Assembly (NCBI RefSeq): GCF_000177335.1
Contig: NZ_ADFP01000121.1
Span: 1-64,000, forward strand
Source: Pyramidobacter piscolens W5455
GTDB taxonomy: Bacteria > Synergistota > Synergistia > Synergistales > Dethiosulfovibrionaceae
Reading direction: 5' to 3'
Length of the DNA: 64,000 bases
Shown here: piece after piece, positions 48,817-56,594 of the stretch
Layout: each line of letters opens with the position of its first letter
Position numbering within the stretch: the stretch's first letter is position 1
Made by a program: the position numbers and the translations under genes
Notes under the pieces: model-generated
Database searches by the model: none
What the model was told of the DNA's origin: nothing
Seen by the model: the letters and a program-made list of their open reading frames with translations, nothing else

Positions 48817-49229
48817 TGGAGTAGAACGCATTACAGATTTTCAATAGCACAACGTTCGGTACAATTCGAACCTATCTTGAACCGAATGGAGCAATTCTCT
48901 ACGGCGCGAGTACGGCAACGAAAAACCTGCTGTATGTCAGAGAATTCGCAAAACTGCTCAACAAAGCCGGTTACCCGACAGGTCAACGCCGTCTTTTTGA
49001 AGACCTTCGCAAACTAGGCTATCTCTGTAAAAACGGCAGAAACAACGAACCAACGCAAGAATCCATTAACAACGGCTGGCTTGTCGCAAGCGAGTTTATC
49101 AAAACCAATCCATGGACCGGACAAAAGATCGTGCAGATTACGCCCCTGATTACAGGTAAAGGTCAAAAATACTTTTTTGACTTGTTTGTGAAAAATAGAG
49201 GCGTCAAAAACGCACGACAAGGGGCATAA
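48816..49229 (+). pseudogene. antirepressor (BRO-N start plus KilA-C domain), amber at codon 3 and internal deletion
   Basis: Read in frame, ATG GAG TAG is followed by NALQIFNSTTFGTIRTYLEP, a typical start of phage antirepressors, then directly by NLLYVREFAKLLNKAGYPTG and the KilA-C end (FEDLRKLGYLCKNGRNNEPT, KIVQITPLITGKGQKYFFDL). The frame is open apart from the TAG. Full antirepressors have about 250 residues, so most of the BRO-N domain is missing as well. TAG is an ordinary stop in this phage (for example thyX block, capsid and fibre genes end with it or near it), so recoding is unlikely. A shorter KilA-C protein from an internal start cannot be excluded. Confidence 0.75.
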
Positions 49230-49277
49230 CTTAGTCTAAGGCATACTCATATACCTAAAAATAAAGTTTGATGCCTT
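49219..49277. repeat. structured repeat element, copy 4 (before integrase)
   Basis: Outer stem AAGGGGCATAACTT (49219-49232) with AAAGTTTGATGCCTT (49263-49277), loop with AGGCATAC as in copies 1 and 2. It overlaps the end of the broken antirepressor gene and precedes the integrase by 62 bp. Confidence 0.65.
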
Positions 49278-49339
49278 AGCGACGATCCTCGACGATTCTG
49301 AGCAATTTAGGCTACTTAACGCTTAAAAAGGAGCACGGA

Positions 49340-50350
49340 ATGAACAGAGACTTGCCCAAGGGCATTAGAAAGGTAGGCAACCGATATAAATGGGAAATTA
49401 TGTACAACGGCGTCAGGCGTGCTGGCTATACCGTCACGCTGGAAGAAGCTATACAGCTAAGGAAGGATATACCGAAGATGTTGAGCGCACGCGCCAGCGA
49501 CACCAGCCCTAAATGTTTGGGCGGCGCGATCGCCCACCTGCTGGCAACCGACTGGTCGGAAGACCAGTGTAAAAGCCACGCGTGGTTTGTCAGAAACACG
49601 AACCTCATCATGCGGTATTTCAACCCGGTCATGCTGCTGTCCGAAATCACAGCAGAAAAGATTGATGAATACGTACTCCATTTGAAAAACGTCGAACGCA
49701 ACTCAGGCGGTACCATCAACAGGAAACTGTCTGCGTTGAGCAAAATCCTGTCGTGGGGAGCAGAGAAAGGATATATCGCCAAAAAGCCCAAAGTCCCGCG
49801 ACTAAAAGAAAGCGTTGGGAGGCTCCGCTTCTTGAGTGAAGCCGAAGAAATCCGTGTCCTCAACTATTTCAAAGACAACGGTTATCGTGTTGAATACCTG
49901 TCATGTATCGTGTTGGTCGATACCGGCATCCGAACGGGGGAGTTGTTCAAGGCCTCTGTGAAAGACGTAGATTGGAACGCCGGCGATCATGGCATTATCA
50001 TTCTGCGCGACACGAAGAACAACGACACGCGTTCCGTTCCGCTGACCAAGCGCGCGGCTGACGCGCTGAAAGAACTAAGCGGACTATCACCGAATCACGA
50101 ACAGTTTGTGCCGAAAGAAGACTGGCTCCGTTCAGCGTGGCTGAAAATGCGTGAAACGCTTGGCTACGCTGACGATAAATTCATGGTGCCTCATATCCTG
50201 CGCCACACCTGCGCCAGCCGCCTCGTTCAGAAAGGTGCCCCGTTGTATTCAGTTGCGAAATGGCTTGGACATCGGAATTTAATGACGACCAGAAGGTATG
50301 CTCATCTCCGGCCGGACGATCTCTACGGAATGACGAAATTGTTGGAATAA
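49340..50350 (+). CDS. tyrosine recombinase (phage integrase)
   Basis: 336 residues. N-terminal DNA-binding part (GIRKVGNRYKWEIMYNGVRR), a core-binding domain at about 60-160, and the catalytic domain with Arg198 (DTGIRTGEL), His285-xx-Arg288 (HILRHTCASRL), His311 (WLGHRN) and nucleophile Tyr320 (RRYAHL). Start ATG after AAAAAGGAGC. It inserts and excises the phage at tRNA-Leu; its gene ends 77 bp before the tRNA, so it travels with attP. Its 3' end is duplicated at 6851. Confidence 0.97.
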   Translation: MNRDLPKGIRKVGNRYKWEIMYNGVRRAGYTVTLEEAIQLRKDIPKMLSARASDTSPKCLGGAIAHLLATDWSEDQCKSHAWFVRNTNLIMRYFNPVMLLSEITAEKIDEYVLHLKNVERNSGGTINRKLSALSKILSWGAEKGYIAKKPKVPRLKESVGRLRFLSEAEEIRVLNYFKDNGYRVEYLSCIVLVDTGIRTGELFKASVKDVDWNAGDHGIIILRDTKNNDTRSVPLTKRAADALKELSGLSPNHEQFVPKEDWLRSAWLKMRETLGYADDKFMVPHILRHTCASRLVQKGAPLYSVAKWLGHRNLMTTRRYAHLRPDDLYGMTKLLE

Positions 50351-50485
50351 AGCTTGAGTAAAATGTCGTAAAAAATAAAAGGACTTGTCGTAACTGCATT
50401 GACAAGTCCTTTGCAATTTGAAAAAATGGTGCCTAAGGAGGGACTCGAACCCTCACGTGGTTGCCCACGGGGGATTTTGAGTCCC
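50276..50485. repeat. right copy of 210-bp direct repeat (attR with int 3' end)
   Basis: Holds the last 75 bp of the integrase gene, a terminator hairpin (AAAGGACTTGTC with GACAAGTCCTTT, 50378-50412) and the 3' 59 bases of tRNA-Leu. See the copy at 6851-7060. Confidence 0.9.
50378..50412. terminator. bidirectional terminator between integrase and tRNA-Leu
   Basis: 12-bp perfect arms with an 11-nt loop; A-rich left and TTT-rich right sides allow action on both the rightward integrase and the leftward tRNA transcripts. The same hairpin is at 6953-6987. Confidence 0.8.
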
Positions 50486-50513
50486 CTGCGTCTACCGATT
50501 CCGCCACTCAGGC
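50427..50513 (-). tRNA. tRNA-Leu (anticodon CAA)
   Basis: 87 nt including encoded CCA. Acceptor GCCTGAG pairs with CTTAGGC (one G-T pair). The anticodon stem GGGGA/TCCCC holds the loop CTCAAAA, anticodon CAA for UUG. A long variable arm (CGTGGGCAACCACG) marks a class II tRNA; the T arm GAGGGTTCGAGTCCCTC is normal. The 3' part was supplied by the phage attP at integration, so the tRNA stays functional. Confidence 0.97.
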
Positions 50514-50800
50514 ATGGTCACAACGATGAACGGTAGAATGATAACACGGACAGTCCATCCCTGCAAGTGTGTCTAAACTTATACGGCAAGGGGTGATGTC
50601 ATAATATTCCGAAAAAAATGTACGAGAAATTCAGAATCTGGGAATCCCTGTTTTCGACCGGAGCACATGGCCCTTTGGAGGAAAAGATGAATTGCTTCCT
50701 GGGACAAATTTTTTTAGGAAATAAATATGAAAGTCGTGTATAATTCTACAATATGACTTGTAATTGATAATAAATTTTAGGCAAGAAAGTAGGATGTAGT

Positions 50801-51067
50801 GTGCGGCAGGAATGCGGAGAGGAAAATTGGCGCGCTTCACTGATTTGCGGCTGGGTTTTTAGTTCGGCTCTTTCGGTGCTTATTGTAGCGTTTTTTAGGC
50901 TGAACTGGTTCCCTGAAAATTCTTTTTATAGCGGACTTGCTTTAAAAAGCGCGGTTCAATATCATGCCATTTTATTCCTTCTTACATGGGGAATGTCGGC
51001 ATTTTGCTTTTATTTGGGTAAAAGTTTTATCGTGATCTATGCGTTCTTTTTGCTCTCGAAACGGTGA
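50801..51067 (+). CDS. membrane protein, probably the N-terminal part of a split sulfatase
   Basis: 88 residues from GTG. Two hydrophobic segments (ASLICGWVFSSALSVLIVAF and HAILFLLTWGMSAFCFYLGK). It ends in the base overlap GTGA with the next gene, in another frame. Phosphoethanolamine-transferase-like enzymes have about five N-terminal membrane helices; these two and those at the start of the next ORF would add up to such a domain. It may be a frameshifted single gene or a coupled pair. The region 50514-50800 before it has no gene. Confidence 0.55.
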   Translation: MRQECGEENWRASLICGWVFSSALSVLIVAFFRLNWFPENSFYSGLALKSAVQYHAILFLLTWGMSAFCFYLGKSFIVIYAFFLLSKR

Positions 51068-52662
51068 TTGCTCTTTTGTGCAAAATGTCTTGGTATAGGT
51101 ATGAATGTATCTGCCTTGTGTGCTTCCCTGCGGTATATGCCACTTCTGCGTTTTTATTTCGTTGCCGCTACCAGCGCGGAGCCTGGTTGATAAAATTGTC
51201 TGCGGGAGCGGTACTGCTATTGGCGGCTCTTCAATATGGGATCTATATTTCCTATATTCTGCGTTTCGGCGGTCGGCCAAGCGCATCGGCCGTGATGACC
51301 GTACTTGGCACTCACACTGCGGAGGTGCAGGGATTTCTGCTTGACCAATTTGGTTTAAGGTATATGGTCCTAGCGGTGGGCATTGCGATAATGTCTTGGG
51401 CAGTTCCATGTTTTATATCTGAGCGAATAGTTTCTTCGCGGCGCCGAAAGTATGCGGCGTTTTTGCTTGTTTTGTCCTTGGGGCTGGCGTTGGCGTACAG
51501 ATATAAGGCGGAAAGCTACAGCAATCTGTTTTTCGATTTCAGAAGCGGTGTGCGTCAATATCGGCTGGCTGTTAAGAGCATGAGTCTGCGCAGGGCAGAC
51601 CGTTCTCATGAAGCGGGAACGTTGCATACTGTTAAGCGCGGAACAGGTGAAGTCTGTCTCGTGGTGGTCGGCGAATCCGCCAATCGGACGCATATGGCTT
51701 GTTATGGATATGATCGTCCTACAACGCCATGGTTGAGTGACGATTCTCGAGCGATCTGTCTTGAACGGAGTTATTCCTGTATGACTCATACTGAGCCCGC
51801 GGTGACAATGGCATTGAGTCGTTTGAATAATTACGCGCCAGGGCTGAATGAACGCACGGCGATGATGCCCATGATCGCAGACTCTTTGTCTTTGATTGAT
51901 TTTCTGCGCTCCGTGGGGGTAAAAACATATTGGTTGAGCGGGCAAGAGCGGATTGGCAACTATAATAATTTCTTGACGGGAAAGCTGGCTGTCTGCGCTG
52001 ACAAAATGAAATTTCTCTGCGACGAACCTATTGTTTCCGGCAGCGGACATTTTGACGGGGAATTGGCGGGTTATCTTCAAGAAATTCTTCAACAAGCTTC
52101 GCTCCAGGAGAATCTGGTAATCTTTTTGCATCTGCAGGGGAGCCACTGGGTGTATCTTCACAATGTTCCCACGGATTGGCCGTGGCTGCAGGAAAAAGCG
52201 GGTATTGCTGAAGAACTCCACGATGTATGGAATGCTTACGATCGAACCATCTTTTACACCGATTCAGTGCTGAGAGCATTTATTCAGGAGCTTGAAAAAT
52301 GTAAATTTACTGTAAGTAGCATGATTTATTTTTCCGACCATGGCGAAAAAGTTCCCGGCGGACATAATTTCGATAACTTTGTTCCCGATATGGCTAAAAT
52401 TCCTGTGGTGTTCTGGGGATCAAATGGCTATCAGCGGCGCTATCCTGAAACGGTGGCGCAAATCAGGAAGAACAGAAAGAATATTTTTACAAGCGACTTG
52501 ATGTTCGAATTTATTCTTGGCGTTAATCATGTGACCTTTGACGGGCTTGAATACAAACGCCAGTTTACGTCTCCTCTGTATCATATTGATGCGGACAATG
52601 CCCGTTTCTGGCAGGGAAGAATGCTGAAAGATATGATTCCCGATCTGCGAGAACCGTCGTAA
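51064..52662 (+). CDS. membrane sulfatase-family phosphoethanolamine transferase-like protein
   Basis: 532 residues from GTG. Membrane helices at about 13-33, 42-65, 97-117 and 127-146, then a periplasmic catalytic domain: VCLVVVGESANRTHMACYGY is the EptA/CptA motif with a Glu metal ligand, SYSCMTHTEPAVTMALSRLN holds the likely catalytic Thr region, LHLQGSHWVYLHNVP and IYFSDHGEKVPGGHNF (Asp-His ligands) follow. Such enzymes move phosphoethanolamine from phosphatidylethanolamine to lipid A or other glycans. The gene has much lower GC than its right-hand neighbours and lies beside the tRNA insertion site, a sign of transfer. Confidence 0.82.
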   Translation: MIALLCKMSWYRYECICLVCFPAVYATSAFLFRCRYQRGAWLIKLSAGAVLLLAALQYGIYISYILRFGGRPSASAVMTVLGTHTAEVQGFLLDQFGLRYMVLAVGIAIMSWAVPCFISERIVSSRRRKYAAFLLVLSLGLALAYRYKAESYSNLFFDFRSGVRQYRLAVKSMSLRRADRSHEAGTLHTVKRGTGEVCLVVVGESANRTHMACYGYDRPTTPWLSDDSRAICLERSYSCMTHTEPAVTMALSRLNNYAPGLNERTAMMPMIADSLSLIDFLRSVGVKTYWLSGQERIGNYNNFLTGKLAVCADKMKFLCDEPIVSGSGHFDGELAGYLQEILQQASLQENLVIFLHLQGSHWVYLHNVPTDWPWLQEKAGIAEELHDVWNAYDRTIFYTDSVLRAFIQELEKCKFTVSSMIYFSDHGEKVPGGHNFDNFVPDMAKIPVVFWGSNGYQRRYPETVAQIRKNRKNIFTSDLMFEFILGVNHVTFDGLEYKRQFTSPLYHIDADNARFWQGRMLKDMIPDLREPS

Positions 52663-52785
52663 CGGAGCGGAGCGTTCGTTTCCATCTTGCAGGGTAAGTC
52701 ACGTCAGTCATGTAAACAAAGTGAATTCTTGAAATTGTGCTATGATTGGAATTAGAATCAAGATGCTAGTTGTGAAAGGGGTGGA

Positions 52786-53142
52786 ATGAGTATGGACAAA
52801 AATGCGATGATCGCCAAAGTGAAGGAAGTTGTTGCGGCCGGAAGCTGCTGTGCCGAATTGAAAGCCGCGGGACAGGCGTGGCTCGACGCGGTCGGCACGC
52901 CCAAGCAGAAGGAAGCGGCGGAAAAGCTCGTGCGGGAACTGAAAGAAGACGTGCAGAGTCTCGACGCGACGATGGACTTCCTGAAAAGTCAGGCCGCCGT
53001 CGATTTCTTGGGCGCGGAAACGGTCGCCCGGATGACGGAACAGGGCAAGAAGGTCAAGGCGGCCGGCGGCAAATACTGTTTTTGCCCCGCCTGTCAGGGC
53101 GGCGTGGAAGTCCTCGCCCACAAAGAAGAGCTTTTTGCGTAG
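52786..53142 (+). CDS. small conserved CxxC protein (labelled Hsp90-like in some genomes)
   Basis: 118 residues; GTG/ATG start after AAAGGGGTGG. Helical N-terminus (IAKVKEVVAAGSCCAELKAA) and a C-terminal KYCFCPACQGGVEVLAHKEE with CxCPAC, a probable metal or redox site. I recall similar small proteins of anaerobes being annotated as molecular chaperone Hsp90, though they lack the Hsp90 ATPase. Real function unknown. Confidence 0.75.
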   Translation: MSMDKNAMIAKVKEVVAAGSCCAELKAAGQAWLDAVGTPKQKEAAEKLVRELKEDVQSLDATMDFLKSQAAVDFLGAETVARMTEQGKKVKAAGGKYCFCPACQGGVEVLAHKEELFA

Positions 53143-53220
53143 GATCTGTTTTAAAGAAGGCAGCCGCACCGGCAGCCACGTTGAAGTGAAATCCGCCGTG
53201 AAATATTTACCGACTGTGAG

Positions 53221-53236
53221 TGTTCCACGTAGAACA
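53221..53236. other. parS-like 16-bp palindrome
   Basis: TGTTCCACGTAGAACA differs at one position from TGTTCCACGTGGAACA, a common form of the ParB centromere site. It is intergenic, between the CxxC protein gene and a terminator. Confidence 0.4.
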
Positions 53237-53248
53237 TTTTGAAATGAA

Positions 53249-53284
53249 AAAAGTCCCGATGATCAAGTGACCATCGGGACTTTT
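53249..53284. terminator. bidirectional terminator between the CxxC protein gene and cysS
   Basis: AAAAGTCCCGATG with CATCGGGACTTTT, 10-nt loop; T/A ends on both strands. Confidence 0.88.
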
Positions 53285-53298
53285 CGTTATCGGGCGCG

Positions 53299-54723
53299 CT
53301 AAATTTTTTTCTTCCACTTGGTGCCCTGCGGCGTGTCTTCGAGGATGATGCCCTGGGCGGCCAGCTCGTCGCGGATGGCGTCGGAACGTTTGAAATCCCT
53401 TGCCTTTCTGGCGGCGTTGCGCTCGGCGATCAGGGGCTCGATCCGGGCGGCTTCGTCGCCGCTTTCTTCTTTCTTTTCCTGTTCGATGCCGATGATGCCC
53501 ATGACGCTGTCGATGTCGCCGAAAAACTTTTCGGCGGCCGCCACGGCGGCGGGGTCGAGTTTTTCGTTGCCCTTCAGGTATTTGTTGACCTCGGTGACGG
53601 CTTCGAAGATCACGCCGATGGCGGCGGCGGTGTTGAAGTCGTCGTCCATGGCGGCGGTGAAATCGGCGCGGAATGTGTCCAGCGCGGCCATGAGGGCGGC
53701 GCCGGCGGCGGACGTTTCGCCGAGGCGGCCGCCCTTGGCGAACTGCAGGTCGCTCCAGCAGTTGCGCAGGCGCTCTACGGCCGCGGCGGCCTGTTCGAGC
53801 CCTTCGGGGGTGAAGTTGATGGGCGAGCGGTAATGGGCGCCGAGCATGAACATGCGGATGGCCAGCGGCGGGAACTTCTGGCGCGCGGCGCGGGCGGTGA
53901 GGAAATTGCCCAGCGACTTGGACATTTTTTCGGCGTTGATGAGGATGTACTCGTTGTGCAGCCAGTATTTGACGAACGGTTTGCCCGTGGCGGCCTCGGT
54001 CTGGGCGATCTCGTTCTCGTGGTGGGGGAAGACCAGGTCGATGCCGCCGGTGTGAATGTCGACGGTGTCGCCGAGCAGATCGGTGGACATGGCGCTGCAC
54101 TCGATGTGCCAGCCCGGGCGGCCGAGGCCCCAGGGGCTTTCCCAGGCGGGTTCGCCGGGCTTCTGCGGCTTCCAGAGCACAAAATCGAGCGGGCTGCGCT
54201 TGACATCGTCCACTTCGATGCGCGCGCCCGACTGCAGGTCGTCGAGGTTCTGATGGCTCAGTTTGCCGTACGCGGGGAAGCTTTTCACGTCGAAAAACAC
54301 GGTGCCGTCGGCCACGTAGGCGTGGCCGTTGTCGATGATGCGCTGGATCATCGCGATGATCTTGGGGATGTACTCGGTGGCGCGGGGATAGAAAGAGGCG
54401 CGCTTGATGCCCAGCGCGTCGGCGTCTTCGTAATAATCGGCGATGGTTTTCTCGGCCAGTTGCTGCACGGTGACGCCGTCGCGGTTGGCGCGGGCGATCA
54501 TCTTGTCGTCGATGTCGGTGAAGTTCTGCACGAAGGTGACTTCGTAGCCGCGGAACTCGAGATAGCGGCGCAGCACGTCGAAGACGATGAAGGGACGGGC
54601 GTTGCCGATGTGGAAATAGTCGTATACGGTGGGGCCGCAGCTGTAAAAAGCGACCTTTCCTTCGTGCAGCGGGACGAACGGCTCCTTTTTACGCGTCAAA
54701 TCGTTATAAAGCGCGAGTGCCAT
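53299..54723 (-). CDS. cysS: cysteinyl-tRNA synthetase
   Basis: 474 residues, usual length. Attaches cysteine to tRNA-Cys. Class I signatures: YSCGPTVYDYFHIGNARPFI (HIGH-type HIGN, with the zinc Cys) and KMSKSLGN (KMSKS). GWHIECSAM holds the other zinc ligands. The C-terminal ARKARDFKRSDAIRDELAAQ is typical of CysS. ATG 54723 follows CGGAGGAACTG; an upstream extension of 31 codons is not supported. Confidence 0.97.
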   Translation of the reverse strand: MALALYNDLTRKKEPFVPLHEGKVAFYSCGPTVYDYFHIGNARPFIVFDVLRRYLEFRGYEVTFVQNFTDIDDKMIARANRDGVTVQQLAEKTIADYYEDADALGIKRASFYPRATEYIPKIIAMIQRIIDNGHAYVADGTVFFDVKSFPAYGKLSHQNLDDLQSGARIEVDDVKRSPLDFVLWKPQKPGEPAWESPWGLGRPGWHIECSAMSTDLLGDTVDIHTGGIDLVFPHHENEIAQTEAATGKPFVKYWLHNEYILINAEKMSKSLGNFLTARAARQKFPPLAIRMFMLGAHYRSPINFTPEGLEQAAAAVERLRNCWSDLQFAKGGRLGETSAAGAALMAALDTFRADFTAAMDDDFNTAAAIGVIFEAVTEVNKYLKGNEKLDPAAVAAAEKFFGDIDSVMGIIGIEQEKKEESGDEAARIEPLIAERNAARKARDFKRSDAIRDELAAQGIILEDTPQGTKWKKKI

Positions 54724-54866
54724 AAACAGTTCCTCCGTTCTGGTGTAAAATTGTACCTGTCCAGTCGCTCTATTATAGCCGAGAAAGCGAGAAAAGGAAC
54801 TCCGAAAAACGTCCATGGAATTTAGGGTTTCGAATCGAAAAATCGCGACGAAGGGAGGCGCGGCGA

Positions 54867-56594
54867 ATGGATGAAAAGGAACGCATGGGACGGATCCGCG
54901 CCATTCTCAGGACTTTGCCGCTCAAGCCCGGCGTCTATCTGATGCACGACGAAACGGGCAAGGTGATCTACGTCGGCAAGGCGAAAAAGCTGAAGCGCCG
55001 CGTTTCGTCCTATTTCAACCATCGGGATTTCGCCATCCCACGCCTGCGCAAGCTGGTGCAGACGGTGCAGGACATCAGCTTCATCCGCACGGAAACGGAG
55101 TCGGAGGCGTTTATCGTCGAGAGCCGCCTGATCAAGGCGATCCAACCGTTTTTCAACGTGGAACTGAAAATGGGCTCGCGCTATCCGTTCATCGTCGTCA
55201 CGGCCGAAAAATTCCCGCGCGTGCTGGTCACGCACACGCGCCCGAAAACGGGGCGCGTCTTCGGCCCCTACACCAGCGCCGGCGCGATGCGCAGCATGCT
55301 GAATATGATCAAGAATTTCTTTCCGGCGCGAAACTGCTCGATGAATCTGGAAAAGGAAAAGCTGGCGCGCCCGTGTATAATGTACGATATCGGCAAGTGC
55401 CTCGGCCCGTGCGCGGGCAAGTGCACCGAGAAGGAATACGGCGAGACCGTCGACGACATCCTCATGCTGCTGAGCGGTCAGACCGCCGATCTGGTGGCGC
55501 GGCTGCGGCCGCGCATGGAACGTTTGGCGAAGGAGATGCGCTTCGAAGAAGCGGCCAAAGCGCGCGACACGATCCGCGACCTGTGGAAGTTCTCGCGTCA
55601 GAAGCTGTCGGTGACGCTCGCCGACGACCTCGACGAGGATACGTGGTTCGCGATGACGCGCCTGCGCGACCTTTGCGGACTGCCCGTGGTGCCATGGCGC
55701 ATCGACGGCTTCGACATCTCCCATTCGGCGGGGCGCGAGACGTACGGCGTGGCCGTGGTTTTCGAACAGGGCTATCCCAACCAGTCGCTGTACCGCCGCT
55801 ACGCCATCAAAACGGTGGAGGGGATCGACGACTTCCGTTCCATGCGCGAGACGGTGCTGCGCCGTTACCGCGGAATGATCGAAAGCCAGCTGCCGCTGCC
55901 GCAGCTGATTCTCATCGACGGCGGCCCCGAGCAGCTGGCGTTCGCCCGCCAGGCGCTGGCCGAAGTGCCCGTGGCGATCCGCACGATCGCGCTGGCAAAA
56001 CGCGACGAACTGATCTTCACCGAGCCGGACAAACCGCCGTTGCGGCTCGACTGGAACGATCCGGCGCTGCGTCTTCTGCAGCGCGTGCGCGACGAGTCGC
56101 ACCGCTTCGCCATCACCACGCACCGCCGCAAGCGCGTTTCGCGCCTCAGCCGCTCGGCGCTGGAAGACGTCCCCGGCATCGGCAAGCATAAAGCGGCGCT
56201 GTTGCTGTCGACCTTCGGCAGCGTGCAGCGCATCGCCGCGCTCTCCGCGGAAGAACTGCAAAAAGCGCCCGGCATCGGCCCCGTTCAGGCCGCGAAGATC
56301 CTCGGTTTTTTGACCGAAACTCCCGAGCCGGAAGCGCCGGAGACGAAAAAAACGGTGGAACTTGTCCGCGCGGAGCGTCCGCCTCAGGCCGTCGCGCCGG
56401 AGACGGCCCGGTATCGTTGGGACGAAACGATAGACGTGCCTTATCGTGAAATGCCTCCCGAGCGGCGCGACGCCTCCGGCGGCGTTCACCCGGCGGAAGC
56501 CGCCGGGGCGCCTGCCGAAGAAGCGCCGGGCGACGGACGCGCGGTGCGCAAAACGTACGATCCCAAACGAAAGCGAGGCATCCATCGCGCATGA
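54867..56594 (+). CDS. uvrC: excinuclease ABC subunit C
   Basis: 575 residues. Makes both cuts in nucleotide excision repair. GIY-YIG nuclease at the N-terminus (PGVYLMHDETGKVIYVGKAK), Cys cluster (CIMYDIGKCLGPCAGKC), UVR motif about residues 205-240, RNase H-like nuclease (IDGFDISHSAGRETYGVAVV, LILIDGGPEQL), and helix-hairpin-helix pairs (LEDVPGIGKHKAALLLSTFG). A Pro/Glu-rich tail of about 90 residues follows the last hairpin, which is longer than usual. First gene of a rightward group; its stop overlaps ribD. Confidence 0.95.
   Translation: MDEKERMGRIRAILRTLPLKPGVYLMHDETGKVIYVGKAKKLKRRVSSYFNHRDFAIPRLRKLVQTVQDISFIRTETESEAFIVESRLIKAIQPFFNVELKMGSRYPFIVVTAEKFPRVLVTHTRPKTGRVFGPYTSAGAMRSMLNMIKNFFPARNCSMNLEKEKLARPCIMYDIGKCLGPCAGKCTEKEYGETVDDILMLLSGQTADLVARLRPRMERLAKEMRFEEAAKARDTIRDLWKFSRQKLSVTLADDLDEDTWFAMTRLRDLCGLPVVPWRIDGFDISHSAGRETYGVAVVFEQGYPNQSLYRRYAIKTVEGIDDFRSMRETVLRRYRGMIESQLPLPQLILIDGGPEQLAFARQALAEVPVAIRTIALAKRDELIFTEPDKPPLRLDWNDPALRLLQRVRDESHRFAITTHRRKRVSRLSRSALEDVPGIGKHKAALLLSTFGSVQRIAALSAEELQKAPGIGPVQAAKILGFLTETPEPEAPETKKTVELVRAERPPQAVAPETARYRWDETIDVPYREMPPERRDASGGVHPAEAAGAPAEEAPGDGRAVRKTYDPKRKRGIHRA

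Larger units (their letters stand above)
7061..50426. mobile_element. temperate T7-like (podovirus) prophage integrated in tRNA-Leu
   Basis: Bounded by tRNA-Leu duplications, with the tyrosine integrase at the right end beside the intact tRNA. It carries recognisable counterparts of T7 genes 1, 2.5, 3, 3.5, 4, 5, 6, 7.3, 8, 9, 10, 11, 12, 17 (N-terminus), 18, 18.5/18.7, 19, 14, 15 and 16. No essential virion gene looks broken; the only clear lesion is in an antirepressor-like gene near the right end. Genes for replication and virion all read rightward. A DNA ligase and the T7 early host-takeover genes are not seen. It may be inducible, but this cannot be shown from sequence. Confidence 0.93.

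Noticed and set aside
48816-48824. Amber codon as sense codon in the phage
   Set aside because: Other clear phage genes end with TAG (DNA polymerase at 16557, the gene at 21148, the fibre at 30527), so TAG is a stop here and the antirepressor is better read as broken.
54822-56585. 587-codon minus-strand ORF opposite uvrC
   Set aside because: Arg/His-rich product typical of the antisense of a GC-rich gene; uvrC on the plus strand has all family motifs.
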